A stretch of 39,152 nt of DNA from CAYGZM01 sp964354365 (GCA_964354365.1 CAYGZM010000019.1:1-39152), one strand, 5' to 3'. Counted from the first letter of the stretch, positions 16,805-25,125 are shown. Numbers and translations: made by a program. Notes: generated by a model from the letters alone, not told the origin.

Positions 16805-17446
16805 ATGACCATTGACAACATTACGAAGGCATCTGCGGCGGGTGCGGCTGTTGGTTTGGCTGCGGGCGTGGCCGATGCGGCGTCCAAGAAGGGTGCGGCT
16901 GAGCTGATCGGCAAGATCAAGGACAGCAGCGCCGAGGTGCGTACGAAGGCGTGGCTCGGGGCCGGGCCCGCGTTCGCCACGGCGGTCAACGCGCTGGCTG
17001 AAGTGATGACGGACAAGGATCCGGAGGTTGCGCGTGCGGCGAAGCGCGCATTGTGGCAGATCGTCCATTACACGGGTCGGCCCGGCGCGGACAAAGAGAG
17101 GCAGGCGGTGGCGGGTAAGCTGGCCGGGCTTTTGGGCGACGGCCAGCCGGTTGCGGTGCGAAGGGAGGTGCTCTGGATGCTTTCGGAGATCGGCCAGAAG
17201 AAGGCCGTTGAGCCGATAGCCGGGCTGCTTACGAACAAGGAGCTTCGTGAGGATGCTCGGATGGTTCTGGAGCGGATTCCGGACAAGAGTTCGGTGGCGG
17301 CGCTGCGTGCCGGGTTCAAAGCGGCCCCGGAGGACTTCAAGCCCAACTTAGCTCAATCGTTGCGGAATCGGGGGGGCAAAGTGCGCGGGTATGAGTGCGT
17401 GAAATTAGTGCCTGCGAAACAGACGAGCATCAAGCCGTTGAAATAG
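16805..17446 (+). CDS. HEAT-repeat protein
   Basis: A 213-aa alpha-helical protein with no signal peptide. After an Ala/Gly-rich N-terminus there are about four HEAT-like helical pairs: ELIGKIKDSSAEVRTKAWLG; ALAEVMTDKDPEVARAAKRAL; LAGLLGDGQPVAVRREVLWML; PIAGLLTNKELREDARMVLER. Such repeats form protein-binding solenoids. AGGAAAGG lies about 10 bases upstream. It precedes a Tat-exported Gfo/Idh/MocA oxidoreductase by 90 bp on the same strand and may be co-expressed, but no functional link is evident. The binding partner is unknown. Confidence 0.75.
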   Translation: MTIDNITKASAAGAAVGLAAGVADAASKKGAAELIGKIKDSSAEVRTKAWLGAGPAFATAVNALAEVMTDKDPEVARAAKRALWQIVHYTGRPGADKERQAVAGKLAGLLGDGQPVAVRREVLWMLSEIGQKKAVEPIAGLLTNKELREDARMVLERIPDKSSVAALRAGFKAAPEDFKPNLAQSLRNRGGKVRGYECVKLVPAKQTSIKPLK

Positions 17447-17536
17447 GACGGCGATGTTGGGGCAGGTCGATTCAGGGGCTGCTTCTCGGCGGCTTGCTTG
17501 ATGACGAAGAACTGAGACTGAAAGGTGAGAATAATC

Positions 17537-18886
17537 ATGAAACGATCAAATCAACTCAACAGGCGTGAATTTCTTGCTGCGGCGGGGGCGGCGGCGAGTG
17601 TTCCATATTTGATTCCGTCGGGCGTATTGGCGAAGGCGGGCAGGGCAGGGGCGAACGAGCGTATAGTAACGGCGCATATCGGCGTTGGAGGGATGGGCGG
17701 CTATCACCTGGATGATATGAAGAATCGGATGAACGCAGGCCAGGCGAAGATTGCTGCGGTTTGCGATGCAGATGAGAATCGTCTTGCAAAAGCTGCTATG
17801 ACGGCGGGTCCGGGTGTGACGCCCTATCGTGACTACCGCTATATTCTGGAACGCAAGGACATCGACGCCGTGGTAATTGCGACGCCGGACCACTGGCACG
17901 CGGTGCAGACGGTGCACGCGGCGGAATGCGGCAAGCACGTCTATGTTGAGAAGCCTGCGTGCTGTACTATCGAAGAGGGCAAGGCGATGGTTGCGGCGGC
18001 GAAGAAGAACAAAGTTTCGGTGCAGGTTGGCTCGCAGGGTCGGTCAGAGCCGGAGGCTTATTTGGCGCACCGTTATCTTGTGAACGGGAATATCGGCGAT
18101 ATCAGCAGGGTCGATTGCTTCCACTATCCGAGCCCGGAGGACAATAACCCCGTGCCGGACAGCGATCCGCCGGAGGAGCTTGATTGGGATTTATGGCTTG
18201 GGCCGCTGCGATGGCGGCCTTATAACCAGCGATATTGTCACGGCGTTTTTCGCTGGCTGTTGGAGTCGGGCGGCGGGCAGATTCGGGACCGCGGGGCGCA
18301 CGTGATGAGCTGCGCGATGTGGTGGATGGGCGCCGACGGGACCGGGCCGGTGACTATTGAGGCGACGGGGACATCGCCGAAACAGGGGCTATGGGACAGC
18401 GCGGTGCTGATGGAAGTGACTTATACATTCAAGAATCCGGACTGGGTGCTCACGTGGACGCAGATGCCCGATGATAAGCTGCCCAAGGCCGAGGAGAGAA
18501 CCGGGAACGAGCCTGGCGGTAAGATCAGCCGGCCCGGGTACGGGGCGATTTACCGCGGCAGCAAGGGTGAATTCATCCACTGGGGCGGCGACGGCGGCAC
18601 GTGGGCGGAGAAGAAGGCCCGCGAATGGGCGCCGCCGGCAGGCGCCAAGGACGTCTATAAGAGTCCGGGACATAAGGAAGACTGGTTCGAGGGGATTAAG
18701 ACCGGCAAGAAGACGATTATGAATATCGAGGCGGCGGTTGGCGTGGCGAACCTGTGTGTGTTAGGGAACCTGTCTTATATTTTGGGGCGGAAGCTCGAGT
18801 GGGACCAGGCTAAGCAGGAGATCGTCGGGGATGAGCAGGCACGTCGGATGATGGGCCGGCCCCAGCGGCATCCGTATCATCTGTAA
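17537..18886 (+). CDS. Tat-exported Gfo/Idh/MocA family oxidoreductase
   Basis: A 449-aa protein from the ATG at 17537. An in-frame GTG at 17525 is less likely because AAAGGTGAG serves as the ribosome-binding site. The N-terminus has a twin-arginine signal (NRREFLAAAGAAASVPYL). The Rossmann fold follows (HIGVGGMGGYH, VCDADENR), then the family motifs ATPDHWHAVQ and VEKPACCTIEEG (the Glu-Lys-Pro lysine participates in catalysis in this family). The C-terminal beta-sheet domain contains WDLWLGP and DRGAHVMSCAMWW. Members act on sugars, inositols or sugar amides with NAD(P), and Tat export implies folding with cofactor before transport. Expanded families of these are typical of planctomycetes. 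The substrate is not predictable. Confidence 0.93.
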   Translation: MKRSNQLNRREFLAAAGAAASVPYLIPSGVLAKAGRAGANERIVTAHIGVGGMGGYHLDDMKNRMNAGQAKIAAVCDADENRLAKAAMTAGPGVTPYRDYRYILERKDIDAVVIATPDHWHAVQTVHAAECGKHVYVEKPACCTIEEGKAMVAAAKKNKVSVQVGSQGRSEPEAYLAHRYLVNGNIGDISRVDCFHYPSPEDNNPVPDSDPPEELDWDLWLGPLRWRPYNQRYCHGVFRWLLESGGGQIRDRGAHVMSCAMWWMGADGTGPVTIEATGTSPKQGLWDSAVLMEVTYTFKNPDWVLTWTQMPDDKLPKAEERTGNEPGGKISRPGYGAIYRGSKGEFIHWGGDGGTWAEKKAREWAPPAGAKDVYKSPGHKEDWFEGIKTGKKTIMNIEAAVGVANLCVLGNLSYILGRKLEWDQAKQEIVGDEQARRMMGRPQRHPYHL

Positions 18887-18940
18887 TCGCCGCTCGGCAT
18901 TGAAGCCGTAAATGAGTCATAGCGCACACGGTGGGGGTGA

Positions 18941-19021
18941 TGAGCCATCCCCAAGCCTTCGGCAGGCTCAGGCGGGGCGCTGCGCTTGAGGATGCCACCC
19001 TATCTGAATAACGATGGCTCA
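18941..19021. repeat. Nested inverted repeat between convergent genes
   Basis: The outer arms TGAGCCATC (18941-18949) and GATGGCTCA (19013-19021) are perfect complements. Inside, CATCCCCAAGC and GCTTGAGGATG pair with one mismatch, enclosing CTTCGGCAGGCTCAGG, a module of the interspersed repeats. It sits where the oxidoreductase and the minus-strand glycosyltransferase converge, so it could serve as a bidirectional terminator, or it may simply be a mobile repeat. Confidence 0.65.
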
Positions 19022-19037
19022 ACCACGCGGGGAGCGG

Positions 19038-20261
19038 TTATTGTTTTGGCTTGGAGGGCACTATTATGGTTTCAGTCGGGCTGAGGAGTCTGTAGCATAT
19101 TCCGCGCCAGCAGATGGTCCTGCCGAAGGCTGAAGAGGCAATCAGAATGAACATAAGCAGCGACCAGAGCCACGAGAGATAGATGTCTGCGAGGCGGGCC
19201 CATTTAAGATTATGACGGTCGTGTTCGAGCAATTTGGCAATCATTTTTTGTCGGAGCAGGGCCTTTCCGGTCTCGCAGAGCAAAAAAACGATTGGCACGG
19301 CGATGAAGAAAGGCAGGCGTTCATCGGCGATTGTTGCGGCATAGACTGCCAGGGCGGCGGTGGGCCAGAGACAGAGGAGCGAATACAGGCTGCTGCAGAG
19401 GCCGATGAACCAGGTCCAGGGTCTGTATATTCGGGTGATGAGGAATTGCCTTCGGGCGAATTCGAAGAGGTTCGGCCACGTGGTTGATTCGTAGGTTGCA
19501 ACGAGGCAGGCGGGGACAAAGGCGAGCCTCATCCCGGCTTTTTTTACGGCGTATGTCAGGGATAAATCGTCGCTGAGGACTTTTGGCCAGATTTTGTCAA
19601 GGCCGACCTTGCGAAATACATCGACACGGATTGCCATCGAGCCGCCCCAGGCCTGGTTGAAACGCGTGTTTCCGAGCTGCTGGGCGACCTTTGCGTTGAT
19701 TGAGGACAGGGCGAGGGTGGCGAGGTTGTTCTTCTTTGGTATGAACCATCGATAGCCGCCGGCGGCGCCGTAGCGGTAGTCGCGGAGGGGCCAGATGAGG
19801 TGTCTGAGCCAGTCGGTGCGGACACAGACGTCGGAGTCGGCGAAGGCGAGGATATCGATGTCTTCGGCGATTCTGTTGTAGGCGTACAGTTGGTTATGGA
19901 TTTTCTGGCTGCAGGATTGCGCCTGGCCGGCGACGAGAATCCGGACGTCCTGGGCACTCGAGCTTTTAGCCAGGCGGTCTTTCAGTTTGCAGAGCTCGGC
20001 GTAGGCCGGGTCGGAATCTTCGGCGACCACAAACCAAAGCACGTATTTTTCATAGTTCTGGTTGAAGAGAGAGGCGATGTTTCTGTCGAAGTCGGGGTCG
20101 AGGCCCTTGCAGGGGACAATAATCGCGACGCGCGGGTCCTGCCACCAACGCTCTTTTCCATATTTTTGCAGGAAGTAGCGATAGTTGCGGAATGACTGAA
20201 AGAGAAAGAGCAGTTGGGAGACAATTATGATTATTGCTGCATAATAGTACAAGGTCATCAA
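19038..20261 (-). CDS. Membrane family-2 glycosyltransferase (ceramide glucosyltransferase/HpnI-like)
   Basis: A 407-aa protein. It has one N-terminal membrane helix (about 3-23), a GT-A catalytic domain and two to three C-terminal helices (about 285-330 and 365-395). Motifs: VAIIVPCKGLDPDF (nucleotide-sugar site), ILAFADSDV (DxD-type metal site), VLSDDLSLTYAVKKAG (catalytic Asp), and FARRQFLITRIYRPWTW, the (Q/R)xxRW-like motif of processive or lipid-acceptor enzymes. The arrangement resembles the GT21/HpnI group, which glycosylates ceramide or hopanoid-type lipids, so a membrane lipid or polyprenyl acceptor is likely. It lies downstream of the kinase/phosphoesterase pair on the same strand (126-bp gap) and may be part of that unit. 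Confidence 0.85.
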   Translation of the reverse strand: MMTLYYYAAIIIIVSQLLFLFQSFRNYRYFLQKYGKERWWQDPRVAIIVPCKGLDPDFDRNIASLFNQNYEKYVLWFVVAEDSDPAYAELCKLKDRLAKSSSAQDVRILVAGQAQSCSQKIHNQLYAYNRIAEDIDILAFADSDVCVRTDWLRHLIWPLRDYRYGAAGGYRWFIPKKNNLATLALSSINAKVAQQLGNTRFNQAWGGSMAIRVDVFRKVGLDKIWPKVLSDDLSLTYAVKKAGMRLAFVPACLVATYESTTWPNLFEFARRQFLITRIYRPWTWFIGLCSSLYSLLCLWPTAALAVYAATIADERLPFFIAVPIVFLLCETGKALLRQKMIAKLLEHDRHNLKWARLADIYLSWLWSLLMFILIASSAFGRTICWRGICYRLLSPTETIIVPSKPKQ

Positions 20262-20387
20262 GTCGATTTCCTTTGCCGTATGCCTTTCTTCTTCTCAACG
20301 AAGTGCGCGGCGAACTCGAAGTAGCCGGGATACTTTCGGCTGTTGCGCTCAAAACCCGCGCATTTATAACGTTGGAGGATGTGGTTG

Positions 20388-21236
20388 TCAAGCTATCGAG
20401 GTGATTGGCACTATCGAGTCGATTAGCTGCTGGATCGTGTAAAATTTTGCGAGGTCGATGGGCAGGATGCAGCCGTGGTTGTGGTCGGAGGCGATGATCA
20501 GCAGGTTTTTGCCGGCCTGCGAGAAGCCCTCTTCCTGGGGTTGATGTCCGAGGACGAATAAACCAACGTCGAATAGTTCAGCCATTTTGTCGAGCAGGGC
20601 CTGGGAGTGCTTTCTACCCCAGGTTAAGATGTAGGCGGAGCCCGGCCTGACGACATCTGCGATGTCCAAGCTCCTGTTCAGGACGTCGGGGTCGAATTTG
20701 TCGGCGAGCCGGTCGCCGGGCAGCGAGTGCGACACCCATATCCTGTTCTCGCATCTGACGGCCAGGGCCAATGAAAAGAGAAAACGCCTGATTGCCGAGA
20801 TGATATCTTCGGCGGCCTGCTCGAATTCCCCCTCTATGGCCGAACGCATCGAGCGGTTCATTTCCTTTCCGCCCTTCATAACCTCGCTGCTGTTGATGAA
20901 AGCCGCATCGTGATTACCCATAATGATGTGGACGTGATCGGGGAAATCGAGCTTGTAGCGGGCAACATCGAAGAGGAGTTTGTATGACAGGCAGCCGCCC
21001 TTTGTGTCTTCGGGGCCGCCGTGTATGATTTCGTGGAGAATGACATGTGTGTCGGGATTGTTGGTCAAGTCGGCGAAACCGACTATTCTCTCAAAGTTGC
21101 GTCGATGCCCGTGGAGATCGCCGGTTATTATGAGCTTTCCTGCGGCGGGCAGGTGAATCAGGTTTCCGCGTCGGCGGGTGTCCGCCTGGTTTGCCAGAGC
21201 GGCCTTATTGAGCAGCTTGATCGTTTTCTGAGGCAT
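20388..21236 (-). CDS. Calcineurin-like metallophosphoesterase
   Basis: A 282-aa soluble protein with the order of metal-binding motifs expected for the calcineurin-like fold: GDLHGH (39-44), a divergent LHEIIHGG in place of GDxxDRG (about 68-74), GNHD (107-110), WVSHSLPG (about 170) and a later GHQP. The second motif lacks the usual Asp and has His/Glu instead, so metal coordination may differ from PPP phosphatases. The start overlaps the end of the upstream Ser/Thr kinase by 32 bp. This implies translational coupling and suggests that the phosphatase opposes the kinase or shares its targets (inference). No signal peptide. Confidence 0.85.
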   Translation of the reverse strand: MPQKTIKLLNKAALANQADTRRRGNLIHLPAAGKLIITGDLHGHRRNFERIVGFADLTNNPDTHVILHEIIHGGPEDTKGGCLSYKLLFDVARYKLDFPDHVHIIMGNHDAAFINSSEVMKGGKEMNRSMRSAIEGEFEQAAEDIISAIRRFLFSLALAVRCENRIWVSHSLPGDRLADKFDPDVLNRSLDIADVVRPGSAYILTWGRKHSQALLDKMAELFDVGLFVLGHQPQEEGFSQAGKNLLIIASDHNHGCILPIDLAKFYTIQQLIDSIVPITSIA

Positions 21237-22077
21237 TTCTGTACGCCTTGATTTTGCCGGCGAAGATGTTGTGCACCATAAGGTCGAGTCTGGAAATGAT
21301 GGTCATCATATTGGCCGGGCGCTTTGCCGGGTCGTCCTCGATGCAATCCATCACGAGGTTTGAGACATTGTCGGGTATCCTTCTCTTTATTTCGTTGGGC
21401 GCTATGCGCGGCGCAGCTACAGGTATGCCGAACTTGTTCTTTTTTGGTATCAGGGTGGGGGCGTGTTTGCCCGTGAGCGCCCAGTACATTGTAGCGCCGA
21501 GGTTGAATATATCGGTTTTTGGGCCGAGCGGCTTGCGCCGGACCTGTTCCGGGGCGATATAGTCGGGCGTGCCCTGTATTCTTCGTTTTACGGTTCCGAT
21601 TTTGCAGCTCTGTCCGAGGTCAATGATCTTTATCGAGCCGGACTTGCTCATCAGGATGTTGTTGGGCTTGATGTCACAGTGGACATATCCCTGCTGGTGC
21701 ATTGCGTTCAGGGCGGTTGCGATCATTCTGAAGACGAGCAGCACGTCGCCGAGGCTGAGGGAGGGGCAGTCTTCGAGGTTTCTTCCGTCGAAGTACTCCA
21801 TCGAGAGGAGCATTTCCCTGACTTTGAGCATGCTGCGAATCTTTGTGAGCTTGTTGCATTTTCGGATGTATGGGTGGTCAATGCGGCGGGCCGCCTTGTA
21901 TTCGGTCTCCACCTGCTCGAAGATGCGCAGGTCCTCCGGGCGTTGATAAATGACGCGTTTAAGCGCGACCTCGGTTTTGTCCTCTTCGTCTGTTGCGAGG
22001 TAGATAGTGCTTCTGGCGCCGATTCCGATGCGTTTGACTATGGTGAAGCCGCCAACGTGGAGGATGTCTTTGCCCAT
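21205..22077 (-). CDS. Cytosolic Hanks-type Ser/Thr protein kinase
   Basis: A 290-aa protein that is a kinase domain with almost nothing else: no membrane helix and no PASTA or sensor domain. Motifs: glycine loop IGIGARSTIY (18-26), catalytic Lys in VALKRV (K40), alphaC Glu about 57-59, HCDIKPNN (133-140, with Cys replacing Arg of HRD), DLG in place of DFG (153-155), GTPDYIAPEQ (169-178). Replacing the HRD Arg makes it a non-RD-type kinase, usually not controlled by activation-loop phosphorylation. All catalytic residues (K40, D135, N140, D153) are present, so it should be active. Its 3' end overlaps the phosphoesterase gene by 32 bp. Confidence 0.92.
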   Translation of the reverse strand: MGKDILHVGGFTIVKRIGIGARSTIYLATDEEDKTEVALKRVIYQRPEDLRIFEQVETEYKAARRIDHPYIRKCNKLTKIRSMLKVREMLLSMEYFDGRNLEDCPSLSLGDVLLVFRMIATALNAMHQQGYVHCDIKPNNILMSKSGSIKIIDLGQSCKIGTVKRRIQGTPDYIAPEQVRRKPLGPKTDIFNLGATMYWALTGKHAPTLIPKKNKFGIPVAAPRIAPNEIKRRIPDNVSNLVMDCIEDDPAKRPANMMTIISRLDLMVHNIFAGKIKAYRNASENDQAAQ

Positions 22078-22394
22078 AATATAAAAAATACCTGTAAACT
22101 GAGTATTAACGGCTGTTTCAGCACAATTTTATCAAGATGCGCTAAAACGGCGTTTTGTTCGCCACATCCTGCGATCTTGCCGCTTAAGCGGCTGTTAGTA
22201 TAGGACGTAAGAGCGACCTGAAACCCCGCGAATTTCTTCGCAAATTGCCCTGGATACGCAACAAAACCAGTTCCATATCGAACCTTATGGCGATCCACTT
22301 GAGTTTCGCAAGGCCGGAAGTATATAGTATAAGCGGGTGTTTATCCAGTGTTGGAGAGATTTTTTGCGGGATCGAGCTAAAAATATGACGGGTC
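22078..22394. other. Gap upstream of kinase gene and tRNA
   Basis: About 320 bp without a gene. It should contain the minus-strand promoter of the kinase operon in its first 120 bp (AT-rich TTTTATATTA near 22076-22095), but no convincing -35/-10 pair is visible. Nothing else is recognised. Confidence 0.4.
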
Positions 22395-22422
22395 TTGACA
22401 AAGGCCGTGAAAACTGCATAAT
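22395..22422 (+). promoter_or_regulatory. Sigma70-type promoter of tRNA-Asn
   Basis: Consensus TTGACA at 22395-22400 and CATAAT at 22417-22422, spacer 16 bp. The predicted start near 22429 gives a short 5' leader before the tRNA at 22486. Confidence 0.65.
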
Positions 22423-22485
22423 GCACTGGATTGATTCTGACGAAAATGGCTTGTTGAGTGTTAGTCGTTGATTTTCGTGGTTTGT

Positions 22486-22558
22486 TCCCCGATAGCTCAA
22501 CTGGTAGAGCGAGCGGCTGTTAACCGCTAGGTTGTAGGTTCGAGTCCTACTCGGGGAG
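22486..22558 (+). tRNA. tRNA-Asn (anticodon GTT)
   Basis: A 73-nt cloverleaf. The acceptor stem TCCCCGA/TCGGGGA is followed by discriminator G. The D-arm is GCTCAACTGGTAGAGC, the anticodon stem AGCGG/CCGCT closes the loop CTGTTAA with GTT at 22519-22521, and the T-arm is GTAGG-TTCGAGT-CCTAC. The 3' CCA is not encoded. It is the left border of the IS-bearing scar that follows, and tRNA genes are common integration sites. Confidence 0.97.
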
Positions 22559-22942
22559 TTCTTCAACACCTTACATTTCAATAACTTACAATCCCTCCCA
22601 AATTAATTCATGAATTAAAGGCATTTATTTGTACGCAGAATGTACACAGAATGATTCTATTCTTGTGTAATTCGTGTCCAATTTGGAGGGTAGAAAGCCG
22701 CTACCATAGTATTGGTCAAAGAAAACTGGCTCAACGACTTCGAGGTAGGTCCGTATCAACCTTGCTTAGCCCAAAGAAATCTGACGTTCGTTCTGATGAC
22801 CTGAGAGCCAATTTTGAGGGGAGGGAAGGATATGAGTGTGGTCAGAGAGAACACAAGAATGCTGCAAAATCGGCGGGTGTGATACCTACCTCATGGTAAG
22901 ATACCTGGACCTACTTAGGCGCATAGTGTGCTGGTTCAGCGT
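22559..22942. other. AT-richer non-coding stretch after tRNA
   Basis: About 380 bp of visibly lower GC content than the flanking genes, with no convincing gene. A short open frame (22651-22899, 82 codons) has no ribosome-binding site or recognisable motif. Its position directly 3' of a tRNA and before an IS suggests remains of an integrated element, but no integrase or duplicated tRNA end was found. Confidence 0.4.
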
Positions 22943-23202
22943 GAACTGGACAATTTCGCTTTACGGTTAAGAGAGTACCTTGCCTTCGGCAAGGAGGTTT
23001 TCTTAGGCATAAGGGAGTTCTGGATTACGATTTCCCAAAAGAGTGCTGGGCGGCCGATTTGAGACCGGCCACCCATACGGTAATCCGTCACACCCGGCCG
23101 GCTATCCCTGGCGGGTTGCACCTCTGCAGAGCCCGCTTCCGTTTCACCGACCAATGGCATTGTTATGATCTTTTCGGTTATCGTCAAGTCGTTTCTAATC
23201 AT
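22936..23202 (-). CDS. Small ORF translationally coupled to the IS transposase (doubtful)
   Basis: An 88-codon frame whose ATG overlaps the transposase stop in an ATGA arrangement (23199-23202). It reads through the rest of the IS and its left inverted repeat, ending 7 bp outside the element. The product is basic (KKTSLPKARYSLNRKAKL near the end) and has no recognised motif. It could be a passenger or accessory peptide, or a chance open frame in the IS tail. Confidence 0.3.
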   Translation of the reverse strand: MIRNDLTITEKIITMPLVGETEAGSAEVQPARDSRPGVTDYRMGGRSQIGRPALFWEIVIQNSLMPKKTSLPKARYSLNRKAKLSSSR

Positions 23203-24136
23203 GATGCTTTTCGCTTCGCTTTGCGTGCTTCTCTGGCAGCGGACAGTTTGGCCTCACGACCGGCCAGGATCGCTTCGGCTCGCCCTTCGAGCTTGTCCTT
23301 AGGCGTAATATAGCCGATCCCGCTGTGCAAACGCTCGGTATTGTAATGATCCACGAAATCGGCCACGATGTCTCTGGCATCCGCGAGCGACAACGGAGTC
23401 TTGACTCGTATGCACGTGCCTTTTATCGTCTTGTGATAACGCTCCAGCTTGCCGTTGCTCTGGGGGTAATACGGCGATGTCTTCACATGCGTCATCCCGC
23501 TGATGCGGATGAACTCCTTAAAGTCCTTCGATATGAATTGAGGCCCATTGTCTGAAATCATCCGCGGCGAGGCGTCGGGGAACGCCTCTCTGGCTCGCTG
23601 TAAGATAATTTCAACATCAGCCTCTGTCATTGATTCGCGAATCTCCCAGTGAACAATATAACGGCTAAAGCCATCCAATATGCTGCACAGATAATAGAAT
23701 GTGCCGCGAATGTTGATGTACGAAATATCGATGTGCCAGTGTTCGTGATCCTTGAGCGGCTGCTGGAAGCCGGCGCCTTTCTTCGAGGTCTTATGGTTCC
23801 AGCGACTCAGCAGACCAGCTCCGCTCAATACGCGATAAACACTGCTGGGGCTGACTGCAACAATATCATCGTCCATCATCATATAGGTCAACCGGCGATA
23901 GCCTTCCAGTGGATGGTCGTCATAGTAAGCAATAATCGCCTGCTTCTCCCAGCGGTAGAAAACATTTGGGTTCAGCCCAGACTTGTCGCAAACGTCCGAA
24001 ACCGGCTGCTCCTCGAGCAGATGCAGCCGCAAGATCTGGACTTTTTCCTCAGCGGAGAACTTTCTGCGTGCATTTGTCATGGCCATTTCCTTTCTTAATT
24101 TGACATACTAATCCAAATTCGGGAAATGTCCAATTC
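22943..24136 (-). mobile_element. IS3-family-like insertion sequence, 1194 bp, with 3-bp target duplication
   Basis: The ends are GAACTGGACAATTTC (left, from 22943) and, read inward from the right end at 24136, GAATTGGACATTTC. These are imperfect inverted repeats sharing GAAyTGGACA. Both ends are flanked by CGT (22940-22942 and 24137-24139), a 3-bp target duplication as usual for IS3. The transposase is on the minus strand. About 250 bp of DNA lies between the transposase stop and the left end, more than compact IS3 elements normally carry, and includes a CCTTGCC-TTC-GGCAAGG hairpin at about 22978-22994. Confidence 0.85.
23199..24086 (-). CDS. IS3-family transposase, orfA/orfB fusion with internal deletion
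   Basis: A 295-aa single frame. Residues about 5-45 are the OrfA-type helix-turn-helix (FSAEEKVQILRLHLLEEQPVSDVC, then NPNVFYRWEKQ). This is joined directly to an OrfB rve/integrase catalytic region starting AIIAYYDDHPLEGYRRL. The DDE triad is intact: D in HWHIDISY, D in MISDNGPQF and E in NGKLERYHK with D-35-E-like spacing. Complete elements of this type encode a coiled-coil OrfA tail, a -1 frameshift region and an OrfB N-terminal HTH between these parts. All of that is missing here, apparently by an in-frame deletion. The fusion keeps the DNA-binding helix and catalytic core, but whether it can transpose is unknown. Confidence 0.85.
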   Translation of the reverse strand: MAMTNARRKFSAEEKVQILRLHLLEEQPVSDVCDKSGLNPNVFYRWEKQAIIAYYDDHPLEGYRRLTYMMMDDDIVAVSPSSVYRVLSGAGLLSRWNHKTSKKGAGFQQPLKDHEHWHIDISYINIRGTFYYLCSILDGFSRYIVHWEIRESMTEADVEIILQRAREAFPDASPRMISDNGPQFISKDFKEFIRISGMTHVKTSPYYPQSNGKLERYHKTIKGTCIRVKTPLSLADARDIVADFVDHYNTERLHSGIGYITPKDKLEGRAEAILAGREAKLSAAREARKAKRKAS

Positions 24137-24138
24137 CG

Positions 24139-24342
24139 TCTGAAGCATTACAAGAGAACAAAGAAGGAGAGAATGCGAAATACCGGTTCGAATATGTTAC
24201 TGGTGCTTTGGAAAACAGATTTGAAGACATGACACAGAAAGGGATTCTATATCAAAAAGGTATCCGGAACCATGTTTGCGAGGTTTTGGAGGGTGGGGAA
24301 GAAGCATTTAAGAAACGGGAACAGAAGTATGCGTTGGCATAG
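24139..24342 (+). pseudogene. C-terminal remnant of an unknown gene cut by the IS
   Basis: Immediately outside the right IS end an open frame of 67 codons runs to a TAG at 24340-24342. It has protein-like composition (ENAKYRFEYVTGALENRF; EEAFKKREQKYALA) and lacks its own start or ribosome-binding site. Joining it to the left flank by removing the IS and one CGT gives a short continuation that meets a TAG at 22924, so the target was already decayed or the frame has shifted. The family is not recognised. Confidence 0.5.
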
Positions 24343-24439
24343 GCGGGGATAGAGAGCTTACAGTATTCGACTTGGATCATATTCTGCATCGGGGGAACGC
24401 CGCTTGGTGAGAATCTGGCTTTGGATGGCGGGTGAGAAG

Positions 24440-25125
24440 AGAGAAGAGAGAATTCAGAATACAGAATTCAGAATGGCGAACGATGAAGTGAGATCCTTCG
24501 ACTTCGCTACGCTGCGCTCAGGATGACTTACGAGAGATTGCCTCGGGCCTGCGGGCCTCGCAGTGACGAGTTTGAAGAGATTCCTCCGCTCGCTGCGCTC
24601 GGTCGGAATGACCCACGACACAGGTTCGCGGAATAAAGAAGCCCCGCCCACGGGTGGTGGGGCTAATCAACGGAGTTGGGCGAATCTGGCTTTGGATGGG
24701 GGGTGAGGAGAGAGAAGACAGAATTCAGAATACAGAATGTCGAATGATGAAGTGAGATCCTTCGACTCGCCTGCGGCTCGCTCAGGATGACGCGGGACGT
24801 CAATTTCAGATTGGGTAAGGCGGGGGGGGAGGTGATATGGGGAGGGGTCGGACAGATCGGACGGGTTGGACGAGTTGGACAGGTCGGACTAATGGGATGG
24901 GGGAGGGAGCCTGAGGCGTGAAGCGTGAAGCGTGAGGCGCGGGGAGAGGGGAGAGAAAAGAGAATTCAGAAGACAGAATACAGAATGTCGAATGATGAAG
25001 TGAGATTGCCACCCATTCGACTGCGCTCAGGGCAGGCTTCCTCGCAATGACGCTGGGCGAGAGGACCCGGGCGGCGCGGGGTGGGGGCTGCCATGAGGCC
25101 ATCCGTCAACGGTTATGATAGACTT
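24440..25125. repeat. Cluster of interspersed repeats
   Basis: A 690-bp non-coding block. It contains three copies of a module AATTCAGAATACAGAAT followed by GTCGAATGATGAAGTGAGAT (24449-24497, 24716-24761, 24958-25008). It also contains GAATGAC-family pieces (24513-24612) and a hairpin AGCCCCGCC/GGTGGGGCT at about 24641-24665. GGAC(GGG/GAG/AGG)TT tandem units lie at 24848-24892, and GAAGCGT/GAGGCGT tandem units at 24910-24940. No gene is supported here. Confidence 0.8.

Noticed and set aside
22285..22581. Minus-strand open frame across the tRNA (SPSRTRTYNLAVNSRSLYQ)
   Set aside because: This peptide type is the familiar antisense translation of a tRNA gene; the tRNA-Asn explains it.
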